From Brachionus koreanus (lineage: Eukaryota; Rotifera; Eurotatoria; Ploima; Brachionidae): a stretch of DNA of 19,327 bases. The DNA lies in the NCBI GenBank assembly GCA_016987375.1, contig PJRA01000473.1:1148245-1167571 (forward strand), written 5' to 3'. Every line of letters starts with the position of its first letter. Position 1 is the stretch's first letter. The translations under genes and the position numbers were made by a program. The notes below the pieces were generated by a model, which worked only from the letters and a program-made list of their open reading frames with translations, had not been told where the DNA came from and ran no database searches. Positions 1 through 10,619 of this stretch are shown here, in pieces.

Positions 1-180
1 AATATGCTGAAAGTGAATGGAGCAATTGGCAAAGTTTTGTTTCAGTTGCCGGCTTTGCTTCAACAAATAATACTTTTAGAGAGCTTTAAAGGCCGTACAA
101 AGAACATTTTTACAATTAGAGAGCTCTTGAGGATTCAATTAGCAATCGAAATTATTTGTAAAAAGATGAAAACTTTTTAA
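1..180 (+). CDS. 3' end of an unidentified protein-coding frame, partial at window edge
   Basis: Frame 1 is open from base 1 to a TAA at 178-180, giving 59 codons, and is clearly richer in G+C than the AT-rich DNA right after it. The translation is amphipathic and mixed in composition: LPALLQQI, then SFKGRTKN, then IRELLRIQLAIEII, ending KKMKTF. It looks helical and cytosolic, with no membrane segment. Met-2 is unlikely to be the true start, because the frame is still open at the left edge. Frame 3 is also open for the first 90 bases (YAESEWSNWQ...), so the frame choice rests on length and on the composition change near base 170. I do not recognise the family. It would run tail-to-tail with the receptor on the other strand. 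Confidence 0.4.
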   Translation, partial: NMLKVNGAIGKVLFQLPALLQQIILLESFKGRTKNIFTIRELLRIQLAIEIICKKMKTF

Positions 181-293
181 ACTCAATTTAAAAAATAATT
201 TAAAGACTAATTTTTATATTCACTAATGACTAAATATTTATACTTTATTTAATTTTTTTTGGGTTTATGCGCCATCAAACCTTTTTTTATGCG

Positions 294-1100
294 TCAAATA
301 CATTTTTCTTTTTTTAAGTGAAAATTATTTAAATTTATAAAAATCTTACTAAAAAATTGTTTGCGTTTTTCAATTCGTGAGTTCAATTTTTTGATTATTT
401 TAGAGTTGTAGAATAGAATCATGAGAAATGGAAATAGATAAGTGAGACAAATGCCGATGGAGCCGAAGAACAAAAGAATGAAATTGTTCTTCGGCTGGCA
501 GTCATTGTGCTCCATGAATGTGTTGAGACTAATTTTGTCCGGCTCGGCCGCATTTGTCTCAACCACAAACGGATACCAAATGAAGACCACCAAAGACAAA
601 ATGGGAATTAGAATGACAACGGTGAGTGAACGCTTGCTGGCGTTTTTCAGGCTGTTGCGGCCAGGTCCACAAATGGTCATCCATCTCTCGTTTGATAGCG
701 CCACCACGTTCCACGCCGACCAGCTGCAAAACACAATGTCAAAGTAGCCGTGAGTCTTGCACCAGAAAATTGTGCGGAAAAACATAAAGTCCGGCTCATA
801 CTCGTTCAGCCATTTTAGAGTCACCGGTATGCTCAACAGAAATATGTCCGAGACAGCAAGCGCTATCGTGTGAACTGATATAGACTGTTTTCTGAGCTCT
901 GGCCGGCTGAAGACTATTATTACCAAAATGTTGCTCAAAAGACCGAAAATAATTAGGAAAAAATTCATCAACAGTGTTGCCTTTCTGGTCATGTCCATTA
1001 GCAGCAGCGAATGCAAGCAGCCGTTGTTCTGGCTCGAGTTGAAGCACGAGTTTATTATTTCCATTGTTTTGTTCTGTAAAATTTGGTAGCTTTGGTCCAT
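294..1100 (-). CDS. Rhodopsin-family (class A) neuropeptide-type GPCR, TM1-TM5 only
   Basis: The frame starts at ATG 1100 and is open to a TGA at 296-294 (268 codons). The N-terminus has glycosylation sites NKT (10-12) and NSS (21-23). TM1 is about 42-65 with GLLSN; TM2 about 76-99 with LAVSD, keeping the conserved Asp; TM3 starts at Cys114 and ends in ERW (138-140) in place of DRY; TM4 is about 158-180; Cys201 in the second extracellular loop can pair with Cys114; TM5 about 206-232 has the conserved Pro and Tyr (FPFLMILFY). After TM5 comes a basic third-loop start (KIIKKL). A good splice donor, GTAAGAT, begins at 349, so coding probably ends at 350 and the last 18 codons are intron read-through. 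TM6 and TM7 are not found on this strand down to base 1. The ligand cannot be assigned; the overall look is that of a peptide receptor. An acceptor-like TTAG just before the ATG may end a 5' UTR intron. Confidence 0.82.
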   Translation of the reverse strand: MDQSYQILQNKTMEIINSCFNSSQNNGCLHSLLLMDMTRKATLLMNFFLIIFGLLSNILVIIVFSRPELRKQSISVHTIALAVSDIFLLSIPVTLKWLNEYEPDFMFFRTIFWCKTHGYFDIVFCSWSAWNVVALSNERWMTICGPGRNSLKNASKRSLTVVILIPILSLVVFIWYPFVVETNAAEPDKISLNTFMEHNDCQPKNNFILLFFGSIGICLTYLFPFLMILFYNSKIIKKLNSRIEKRKQFFSKIFINLNNFHLKKEKCI

Positions 1101-4100
1101 TCTAATTGTGTGCTAAAGAAAATCAATATGAAAATCTAAAATGAATGTCTTTTAGACAAATAAATTATTATCTAATTTGGTGCCAAAGCCGATTATAAGT
1201 TTAATAAAATTTAAGCTCCCCGGGATGCGGATTTTGCATTTTCTTTTTAATATAATCCTAGGGACTTGTTACAAAATTAATAATTTAAGAAGATTTATTC
1301 CTAATGGTTAGTAAAATAGAAATTAAATGAATTTTCAAGTATACTTTGATTTAGACTCTTGAAATCATTTCATTGATAGGCAATCATACTCAAAATAGAT
1401 GATAAAATTTAATTTAGACCACATTTGTTGATTTCTCTCCTTCTTGCAGTGGTTTACCTATTTATGGTGCGGAATAGAAAGGAAATTAATATTGTCTGAT
1501 TTTGATTGAGTGCTTTGTAAAAATTCATCGATTCAATTAAAATAAAATAGAATAAAAATAGCTGGTAAAAAAAGTGACAATGTAATTTAAGCTCAATAAT
1601 ATAATATTCTGCAATAAACACTAGAATCATCATATTTTGAGGATTGTAAAATTTCAGATAAATTAATTTTTTTTTTATTTTGATTAAACAAAAAAAGCAA
1701 AAAGCTAGAATAAATTTTGAAACTAAAGGCGTCATAATTTGTGCGGAAAAGCTTTCACAGCAAAAATTTGCATTTAAAAGATGTTCTAAAATTAAATTCA
1801 GGATTCAGACTTATTTTCAATTACCAAAATCAAACCATAGCATTAAGCATTTATTGGCTTTTTTTTACATTTTGATTTAAAATAGATGAATTAGCATCTT
1901 GTTTTCCTGTTTTTGATGTGCGTTGCACAAAGGCAACCTTTAAAATTTAAAACATATTTTTAGACAGTAATTACTAAAATTTTTTTTTTTATATTAAACT
2001 TTCTTAATCTCTAATTTATTAATTAAATTTGATTTTAGAAAAAATAATTATCTTAATGATAGAGTGGATGAGAGCATTTTAGCTTGATCAAAAATAGGGG
2101 TTGGAAAATCGAATCTAATAAAATTTTAAATGCGACTAATTTTTTTTTAAATTGATTTGTAATTAGCTTAATTATTTTAAAATAAAAAATATTTATCACA
2201 TCAATTGTTATTAATAATTTTATATTAAATTAAAATTTTTTCTTCATTTTAATGTTACTTTTAAAATTAAAAAAATTACACAAAGGACTGAAAGAAACTA
2301 TTTGATTTTTATTGAAAAATCGTTTGCTAACAGTGATCAAAAATGTCCATTTAATTTTTACTTAAAATTGAATCCTAATGAACAAAAAAAAATTATAATT
2401 TTTTAAAGACAGGGTAATGCATGTTTTTTTTAAATCCAGATATTTTTAAGAGAAGGAAGAAAACGCTTTATGGTTTAATAAAATTCTAATCAATTTTAAA
2501 AATAAATCCTAAATAAAATTAATTTTTAATCAAAAATAAGCTTTTAGGCAATTTTTAAATAATGTTCTAAAACAAAGTATGTTTAAAGAAAATTAAATAA
2601 TCTAATAAAACCAGCATAATGCTTAAAATTTAATAAAAATAAATCAAAATTTTTTTTTCAATAAAAATCTTGAATAATTGCAAATAAAAAATTCATTTTT
2701 TTTTTAAAATTTTTCGTAAGATAAAATTTTCTTAATATAAAAAAAATTAAAACTTGATTTTTTGATACTTTTTTTTGTTTTATGAAAAGAAAAAGTATTT
2801 TTGCTAAAAGAGATCTTGTTGTTGTTTAACCAAATATGTGTTTTTATATCACCAGAATAGCCAAATTTTTATAAATCTTAATATGATTATTAAAAAACAA
2901 AATTGATAAAAATAAAAACCAATGAGGAAAATTTTAAAGTAAGTTTATCAAATACCAACGCTAAAAAAGAAGATTAATAATTTTTTCTAATATAAATTTA
3001 ATTAAATTTTGTGTATTTTTGAATACATAGACAAATTTTATTTTTTCCTTTGGTATTCTTTATTGAAAAAAAAATACTCGCTGAATAAATTTTGCAAAAT
3101 TAGTACAATTGAAAACATTACTGTATTTAGAAGTAAACATTTTTTGCAAAAATTATAAAAAATAAATCGATAAAGTTATAATTTTTATCGCTTCCTATAA
3201 TACGGAACTATTTAGATTTAATTTTTTGAATTAAATTTTTTTATTTGAAAAAAATATCAATAAAAATATTGTTAAGTGTGTATTATTAGTTTTTATTTCA
3301 ATTGACGCCTTCAAGGTGATGCTCATTTTAAAATTTTAAAATAAATCAAAACAATAAAACAAAAATCAGACAAATGGGGTCAAGTGATAAACAAGTAGTT
3401 TGAAGCTATTTGATAATTGATTTAGTAGAAAATCTAGACCGCATTATAGGCCAGGGCTCCTTCGTTGATGGTGACAGTGAATTAAACAAAGTTTATTCAA
3501 GTGAAAAAATTGAAAAAAGTCGGAAGACTTTGATTGATAATATAACAAACTGAAGAAAATAAAAGAGAGAAAAAATTGAAAGAAAAACAGTATTTTTTTT
3601 AATTTTTGAATTTTTAAAATAAACAAATATATTAATTTTTGCTGAATTTTATTTTTTAATTTATTAGATAACAACAGAACCAATTTATTTAAATATCTTA
3701 TTTTTTTGTAAAAATAATCATAAATAAAATTCAAGTTTAAAAAAATTGTCAATTGTAAATTAATTTATTGTCAATCTATTATATTAGATAGTCATCAATT
3801 GAAAAAAATTTTTTATTCAATAAAAAAGAGTTGCTTTTAATATTTTAGTATAGAGTTGAATTAATTTAGAAGGTATTAAAGATAAGTGTTCAAAATTCAA
3901 GTTTTAAGTGTTTTCATTCGAAAAATCGGTTTTTGAAAATGTAATTTTGAAATTGAAACTTTTATTTTTAATGCAGGATTTATGGTTTTTATGCGCTTAA
4001 GACAAATAACAAAAAATCAGAAAGATTTAAATTGATTATTGATTTGATTTATAAAAAAAATCAAATCATTAAGAAATTTATGATTTACTTTTACAATGTT

Positions 4101-4359
4101 AAAATATTGAAAATAAAAAATAAAGAATTTTAATAGCCTTAAAGAGCTAAAAAATTTTTTTTTTAAATTTAGCTAGGAAATAATTTAATAAAAAAAAATC
4201 AGACATTAAAATTTTAGCTTTAAGCAATTTGTCTTGTTTATTTAAATATTAAAAAAATTTAATTTTGACTAAAATATTAAACAAAATTTTATATTTTTTT
4301 CTAAAATTTTAAGAACACAATTGATTTATTAAAGGCAAATATATTTTCAAATGTTTGAA
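1101..4359. other. AT-rich intergenic stretch, no supportable gene
   Basis: About 3.3 kb dominated by A/T runs. The longer open frames here (near 1454-1735, 1680-1880 and 3444-3752) are low-complexity Phe/Lys/Ile/Asn strings that come from base composition, and none shows a family motif. A small patch with more G+C lies at about 3440-3485 and is noted as a finding. A CCCGGG occurs near 1217. No tRNA or rRNA signal was seen. Confidence 0.6.
4325..4330 (-). promoter_or_regulatory. Candidate poly(A) signal AATAAA of the MINDY4-like gene
   Basis: AATAAA on the minus strand lies 30 nt downstream of the stop codon at 4360, a normal distance. The motif is common by chance in DNA this AT-rich, so position is the main support. 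Confidence 0.4.
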
Positions 4360-7300
4360 CTACAAAAGAGACATTAGTTCTTTGCCATCTTGGCCGGAAA
4401 TTTTGCATCCAGGCCACTTAGACTTAATTGCTTCGAATATTTCTGGCTCTTTCTCTTCTTCGTTTATTTTAAATTTGGAATATTTGGCTTTTATGGCTTC
4501 GATAGGAGACATATACAAATCAGTTTCATCTCGTGTTGCTTCAAATAAAATACTTTATTGACTAATTTTAAATATAGTAAATTTTATCTTACATATGTTA
4601 ATAATGGACTGGCACTCTTGTTTTCTAAGACCTGTGTAAAATTGCAAGGAAAAATTTTGCTCTAATCGCCAGTTATTTATCAATTCAATGTTCGTGTTGA
4701 ACACGACAGCAATGTGTAATTTACCCAACAAGACTAGCCAAATTGGCAGCTTGGGTGTTTTTAACATGCTTCCAACTTCAGTTCGCGAATTTTCTTGTTC
4801 TTTTGAATCCCAGTAAAGAATTCCAATATCGCTTCTTTCTTTAATACCAATCAAAGGCTTTTCCTGTTAAGAAAATTTTTAATACTTGATAAGGGCTTTC
4901 TAATGCTTTTTTTTTTACCAAAGCTTTGTTTGCAGAATCATAAACTAATGAGCCGTTATGAAAATAAGGCGTTGCTGTTCCAGTCAATACCAAATTAAAC
5001 AAAGACGCCTTGCATTCTTCCATTTCACCGATAAGTCTATGACCTTGAAGATCTTCTTTTAGTCTGAAAAAAATTTTTATTTAGAAAATAAAGCAACGCT
5101 TTTCACTTCAAATTTACTATACTTGTTAATTTTTCTTGATAGGATTAAACTATACAAAAAAATCATGCATCCATCGTCTCTTTGAAACTTAAAAAGAAAA
5201 TTAATAACAATATTTTCAAATTATAGTAGAGCTTATTTGGCTTAGGTTGTTTGAAATTAAAAGAAAATTTTGAATTTAAAACTTTTATTGATTAAATCCC
5301 AAGAAACAAGGGAGAAGAAAAAAATATAACTAGAAAATAATAATAGGATGCGAAGTAAGTACTAGCGAAAATCATGATTAGGAGTGAAGGGCTACGGTTT
5401 AGTCCACAAGTTGTATTGGAATCAACAATTAGAAAGAATCATCAAAAACATGAATAGTGTGCTGTTTCTCATGAAACATCTAAAACAATCTGGTTTCAAA
5501 TCTGAAATTCTAATCACTGTCTTCAAAAGTCTATTTATTAGTCACCTTGGTTATAACAGTCCCCTTGTGATGACAAAGTCTTGCATAATTAGAGCGCATA
5601 TTAAAAGAGTCCAAAACAGAATGTTAAAAATCATTGGTATTGAAAATAAAAAAATTTAAAAGCCTATCGAAACAATGTGCATCTGAAAAGTTTTCTTACT
5701 GCTCGCCGATCCTTATAACTCTTTATCGCAGAAGCATAAGACTGTCGACCGCTCTAACTCTTAATTCGGGTTTAAAATAACAACGACAGCATAGTTCAAA
5801 AATTTATACAAGCTATAAGAGATGAATCTAACAAACAAGAACTCTACAATTTAACTAGGCCTAATACGTATAGGGAAATAATAAGCAAGACTTAACAAAA
5901 TGCCGAACAAACAACAAGATGTTGGACCCAAAAATTGGAATCAAAACAAACATGAGAAAAACAATAAAAAATACAATCAAAAATAAATTAGACTTGAGAT
6001 TCTTCTTTTTTTTCTCATTCATTTAATCATTTAATTCAATTAAAATTTTTTTAAAAGTAATATACGGTGTATGTCATCTATTTTGCTATTTTTATTTATT
6101 TGATAAACTAACTAAACCAAATAATTTTAGCTATAACAATTTATAATTACATTAATCACTAGAAAAGTTCATAAATTTTGAAAATTTTATTTTGATGAAA
6201 AACAATACGAATAGTTAATTCCTTAGTTGAAATGTTTATTATTAATAAAAAAACCAACGCAGTAAAAAATTTGGACCCAAATAAGACTAAGAAGATTTGG
6301 AAAAAAGCTTATACAGAGCGGAACGCATGAAAAACTCAAAACATGATTACAAAATTGAGTCATTTCCACTTAATAAATCAGTATGCCAAAGAGATCCCGG
6401 AATATATATCAAAAATGACCTTAAATGGGACACACAAGTAAACTATGCTACAGCTAAAGCTAATAGTATTTTGGGAATGTTCTAGTTAAACTTCCTACTA
6501 CTACTTTTATAGATCTGCTCTATCTTAGTGTCAGAATAATTTTACAAGATTATAGAAAACATAAAGTAAACTAAAGAATCAAATAATGCTATACAATATT
6601 CAATTCAATATTAAAAATTTTTTTTTTAAATATCAAAAAAAAGACGATTCTTCTTATAGCTTTAAATAAAATATATCAATGTATTTTTTTAACTTCTACA
6701 GAATACTAAAAGTAATGTTAGATAGTAAATTTTTACATTTTTTACTAAAAATCATTTTTTCGAAAATTCACCTTACTTTTACAAAAATTAGAAAAAAAAA
6801 TTTACAAGAAATTTTGGCAATTTTCGTAAAATCACAATTATCCATGTCAATTATGGTAAATAAGTGAATTAAGTTCTTTATTTTGTCTTTTAAATAAAGT
6901 CTTTTTATCAAAATTCTTATATCTAACTCTTTTAATTTCAGGGTAAAGTCAAACAATAAATAAAATAATTAAATTTTGTTTATAGCTAAATCAAAAAGTT
7001 CAACCATTAATTTTTGTTATGTTAATTACGAAAATAAATCAACTTCTCATCACAAATAATGATCCGTCTGAAAAACCGATGACCATAAGGAACAAGTCAG
7101 CAACATCTGTTAGCTTTGCTTAAATGTCGTCTATTGTAATATGAGCTATGTAAAGGTCATTTGGTAATTGACGAGTACTAAACCAGGGGCTGCTCTAAAC
7201 AGCCGTACACAAACCATTCTGACCATTCCTTCCACTAAAAGCTCATATCACCACCATAATATTTTTTCAATCAATCTTATCAAGCTAGTTCACCTTCAAT

Positions 7301-8896
7301 TGATCACATTTTATGAGATTTTCCAATAAAGACGTTAAAATACCAAAATTTCAAAATTTTCATTTTTATAAAATTTTTTAGAATTAAATAAACAAAGAGC
7401 TAGACATATGATTTTGAATATATATTTATAACTTAACAAAATAATAAATCCAAAGTGACTGAATAGTTTCAAAGCAAATCTTGATAGTTAGTTCTTATGT
7501 CGCAGCTTAACTACATTCACAAGTCTCTACTTCCTAGCTCTGTTGAAGCTGAAATAATATACTCTTTGAATGACTAAGCCAGCATTAGTTCGACTAGTCT
7601 TTTTTCTATGTAGAATGCTTCTAAGCTTACGAAATTTTAGGTATAAATGCATGTTTCAAATATCATATAAAGGGTTATTTTTTTCATTCTCAGGTTTTAA
7701 CAAAATTTTCAATAAATAATTTTTGTAGCTAGCTATTAAAATAAAATAAAAATGCACTTACCATTCCTAAATTTTTTCGCACAAATTCCTCTAATTGAGA
7801 TAGAATTTTAAATTCATAGATATACAACTTAAAAAAGATAAAATTGGAGTTGACATTTTTTTTTCCAAAATACAAATAAGTACTTTTTCAGTAAGGCCAT
7901 CTGTTCGATATTTTAATTTTGGTTCTATTTCAAAGCAATTAATACCACAATTGAATACCACAGCAGCAGATTTTTTTTCACCCGCATTCCAAAGTATTTC
8001 CGCTAGAGTTCTTATCAAACAGTCTCTTTTTTCGACTTCAGTTGGTTTCAACATTCTAGAATAATTTTTAACATTTGATAAGTAAATTTTAATTATTACC
8101 TTCGTGTATTCTTCAACTCACTTGAGAATAAATTTAAAAAAAATTTATTTTTTGAAATATAAATTACTCATTTTTGATTAGCTTTCTGTCAATGTCCTGA
8201 TAACTGGACAGGAGTAGATTTTTAAGCAAAACAGCCTGAACCGATAGAATTAAACCTCTGCTGCCATTCTTGAAAAAAAAAAATTAAGAAATTTTTTAAT
8301 TAAAAAAAATTCCATTACTTTTTCAGCACATAGACCGTAGTTGAATTCTTCCAGTGATTTTCTGAAAATGAACTTGGCTCTTCTCCATTCATTGCTAAAT
8401 TCATAAACTTTACTTCCAACTGTAATCTCTCGTAAATCCTTTTTTTTTTAAAATTTACTTAACTCGAAAAATAAATACAAAAAAAATTTTACAATGGCAG
8501 TTTCTAAATCAATAAGTTTAAAATCTTTTGTTGAATTTTTACCATTTTCAGATTTAACAGAGGCAGACTTAGCCATTCTGCCAGCCATATGAGCCGAAAA
8601 ATTGAAATTTAACAGAGAATTAACTTTCTTAATTAAATAAATAAAAAAAATAATTTCTTTTTTTCTATTTTATTTTAATTTTTAAACTAACCTTTTGAAG
8701 TTCATCACGACTATTTTTATAATACTCAGATATTTTTTTAATTTCATCATCTTTTAGTTCATCCTATAATTAGTAATTTTAATTAATAAAATAATTTTTA
8801 GTTTAAAGTTACTTCAGGCCGCATCGAGACCACACTTGATATTCTAATGTCGCTGACACTAGTCGCTCTTTCATCCCATTCATCATTCAAACTCAT
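4360..8896 (-). CDS. MINDY4: MINDY4-like (DUF4205/FAM188B) protein, probable inactive deubiquitinase, 12 exons
   Basis: Joined exons (minus): 8896-8813, 8763-8692, 8627-8493, 8438-8319, 8268-8168, 8120-8100, 8055-7884, 7827-7762, 5187-5123, 5063-4919, 4863-4593, 4538-4360, giving 1431 nt and 476 aa. Every junction is GT-AG and keeps phase. The C-terminal two thirds follow the MINDY3/4 fold in order: GSKVYEFSNEW (105-115), the active-site segment, LAEILWNAG, KYRTDGLTEK, LILSR (271-275), NLVLTG (302-307), RSDIG (337-341), VGSMLKTPKLPIW (357-369), His377, and a closing IKSKWPG. The EF-hand insert of MINDY3 is absent. Family members are Lys48-linked ubiquitin chain hydrolases with a QxxxxxC...H active site. 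Here the GGPCG motif reads NGSRG (138-142), so Arg141 takes the Cys place and Ala135 the Gln place; His377 is kept. The first 97 residues are acidic, then Ser/Lys-rich, and likely disordered. Exon 6 is only 21 nt. The acceptor of exon 3 is the least certain. Confidence 0.9.
5345..5895 (+). pseudogene. Decayed C-terminus of a non-LTR (LINE) reverse transcriptase, family A
   Basis: An open frame at about 5384-5659 reads through the region after the RT palm: a WNQQLERIIKNMNS stretch, then LKQSGFKSEIL, then FKSLFISHLGYNSPL, then RVQNRMLKIIGI. This is the familiar layout of LINE polymerase C-termini. It continues after a stop as LLADPYNSLSQKHKTVDRSNS, then shifts frame and ends FIQAIRDESNKQ...REIISKT with a TAA at 5893-5895. 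At least two stops and one frameshift make it non-functional. No catalytic part of the RT is present, consistent with a 5'-truncated insertion. It lies antisense inside the large MINDY4-like intron. Confidence 0.75.
6260..6560 (+). pseudogene. LINE reverse transcriptase fragment, Jockey/CR1-like family B
   Basis: The frame at 6297-6485 reads YKIESFPLN, then QRDPGIYIKNDLKWD, then QVNYATAKANSILGMF. This is the post-palm segment of CR1/Jockey-type elements, where the usual form is a 'DLGI.I..DLKW..QV..A..KAN..LG' string. After a stop, the +1 frame goes on as VKLPTTTFIDLLYLSVRIILQDY, matching the following part of the family, so one frameshift is present. The downstream part of the element is missing. 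Its sequence covers an earlier region than the 5345-5895 fragment and differs in style, so the two are probably remnants of different LINE families on the same strand. Confidence 0.7.
7025..7260 (-). pseudogene. Probable decayed mariner-type transposase remnant
   Basis: On the minus strand 7066-7025 reads RIIICDEKLIYFRN, close to the segment of mariner transposases that carries the first catalytic Asp (usual form 'RIVTGDEKWI.Y.N'). About 40 codons earlier, in another frame, are PWFSTRQLPNDL and an AHI string. These fall where mariners have the 'WVPHEL' motif, at near-normal spacing. Several stops and frame changes separate the pieces. No terminal inverted repeat or TA duplication was recognised. 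The call rests on one short motif plus spacing. Confidence 0.4.
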
Positions 8897-10619
8897 CTTG
8901 TTCAATAAATTTTAAAAAAATTTTCTAAATTAGAAATTTTTATGCTAGAGAAAGGAAATCATATTCCTAGTCGACCTTTTTTAAATCTCTATGGATACAG
9001 AATTAGTATAAGAGTAGTGTATAAAAATAGGCACGTTATTTAGCTGTTAATGATTTATGTCCATTTATTGAGACTTAATATTTAAGACTGAAGAGAAAAT
9101 CTTAGTAAAATTGAACGCTTATTTTATTAGCTTTGATCTATTTTGGGAGATTGAGCCGAAAATTCATAAATAAATATTAATAGAGTTGTTGAGAATAATA
9201 GAGTTGCTACCTAATTTTAAATACTAAATAATTTCATATAATTAAAAGTTTTCAATAACTTTTTTGACATATTTTCGAAGAGAAAAAATTCATAGATTTC
9301 GTTCCAATTAGTAGGTCTGAGTGGCGGAAAATCAATTCTAATCTTACTTTTAGTGTGTCAAAAAAGTGACAAGAACAATTATTTTATGAGACTCTTAAAT
9401 TAATTAAGAACCAGGGTAAGTATTTGGAAATAGGGGTTTTTGGATTAAAAAGGTTAGCTTAAAAATTTGGCAATGTGAAATTTTAGAATTTACAATGCTA
9501 AAAGGAAAAACGATTTAATTTTTTTTCTAATAGCGCAAAAGTGGTTCAATTTTGTAATATAGTACAAATTAGCACAAGAGAATTTTCTCGCTCTCCAAAA
9601 TATTTTCATTTTTTTTGTTACAAAACAAACATTTGATTAAAATATGCAATAAATTGCACAGTTTTTAGCTAGCTTTGAATTCTTTTGTACAAATTTTTAC
9701 AATGTTAAACTATTTTTGCATTATCTGTAGAAAAAAATAAAATCGTTTTTTAATTTGTATTGTAATTTTTATACCAAAATTAAGCAGAGCAAGACTAGCT
9801 TTAGTCTCGCTATGGTAGCTGAAATAAAAAAATATATATATATTATTTGTCAGTGTTAAATTTAGTTATCAAGGTCAATACATATGCATAGTAGCGTTTC
9901 ACTTTTCAATTTTATTTCTACTTTGTTTCTCCTTTTCTCATCTATTCTTCTAATTGATAAATTTAATTTAGATAAATGGCTTATTTTCTGCATCATCAGG
10001 TCAGGGACTTGTTGACTTAACTCAAATTATTTTCTCTTTACAATTAAAAATTCAAAGAACTAGTCAAGAAAAATTTGTGTTACCTTTGAAAATCGAAATA
10101 ATTATTTCAAGTTTGTCAATAAATAAAAGATTTCGCAACAAAAGTTGCTGTTAATTTGAATTAGGTGAAAAACCCAAACAAATTTGTTCATGAAAAGTAT
10201 TTCAAAAAAAGTAAAATACGCATTAAAAAGTTTGAAAAAATAAATATTAAATTTTAATTAAAAGCTCTTAATACTAACGAAAGAAAATGTGATACTTATC
10301 AAAACATTTTTTTATGTTTATTTAAATATATTTTTTTGAAATTATTATACATGTAAAATATTTAAGTTTACTGTGCAAATAAAAAAATTTGTAAAATTTA
10401 ATTTTTAAATACTTAAAAATTACAATCAGAATTGAAAATTTTAATGATAAATAATTGAAATTTTTGAATACAATCATCAACTTGTTTATTTATTTTAAAA
10501 ATAGATTTATAAAATTCCTCAATGATTTTATAATTTTTCAGGTAGGAACAAAATAACTTTTTTTTTCTATAGATTTAAGGCGGCTTTTGTTGATGAAATG
10601 TGTATATCATCATAATCCT
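8897..10619. other. AT-rich intergenic stretch upstream of the MINDY4-like gene
   Basis: No gene is supported. The first few hundred bases should contain the promoter of the minus-strand MINDY4-like gene, but no clear motif stands out. Other contents are a small imperfect hairpin at 9788-9811, a short TA repeat near 9830-9843, and a pyrimidine-rich tract at about 9900-9955 followed by ATG at 9975, which opens only a 14-codon frame. Confidence 0.55.

Larger units (their letters stand above)
5188..7761 (-). other. Large intron 8 of the MINDY4-like gene, filled with transposon remnants
   Basis: The intron begins GTAAGTG at 7761 and ends TTAAG at 5188. At 2574 nt it is about fifty times longer than the gene's other ten introns (44-64 nt). 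It contains two LINE fragments in the opposite orientation to the gene (5345-5895 and 6260-6560) and a probable mariner remnant (7025-7260). Part of 7480-7640 has coding-like composition that I cannot identify. The rest is AT-rich filler. Confidence 0.85.

Noticed and set aside
442..747. Plus-strand open frame of about 100 codons
   Set aside because: Shadow of the GPCR on the other strand; no family features.
796..1047. Minus-strand open frame in another phase of the GPCR
   Set aside because: Overlaps TM1-TM3 of the receptor out of frame.
3444..3752. Minus-strand frame of 102 codons, Phe/Leu/Lys-rich
   Set aside because: Low-complexity product of A/T runs; only its last residues fall in a GC-richer patch.
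4841..5023. Separate 60-codon protein at this position
   Set aside because: It is exon 10 of the MINDY4-like gene running into intron 10; splicing at 4918/4864 restores the family sequence.
6679..6956. Overlapping open frames on both strands, Ile/Lys/Phe-rich
   Set aside because: Typical AT-rich noise inside the large intron; no motif on either strand.
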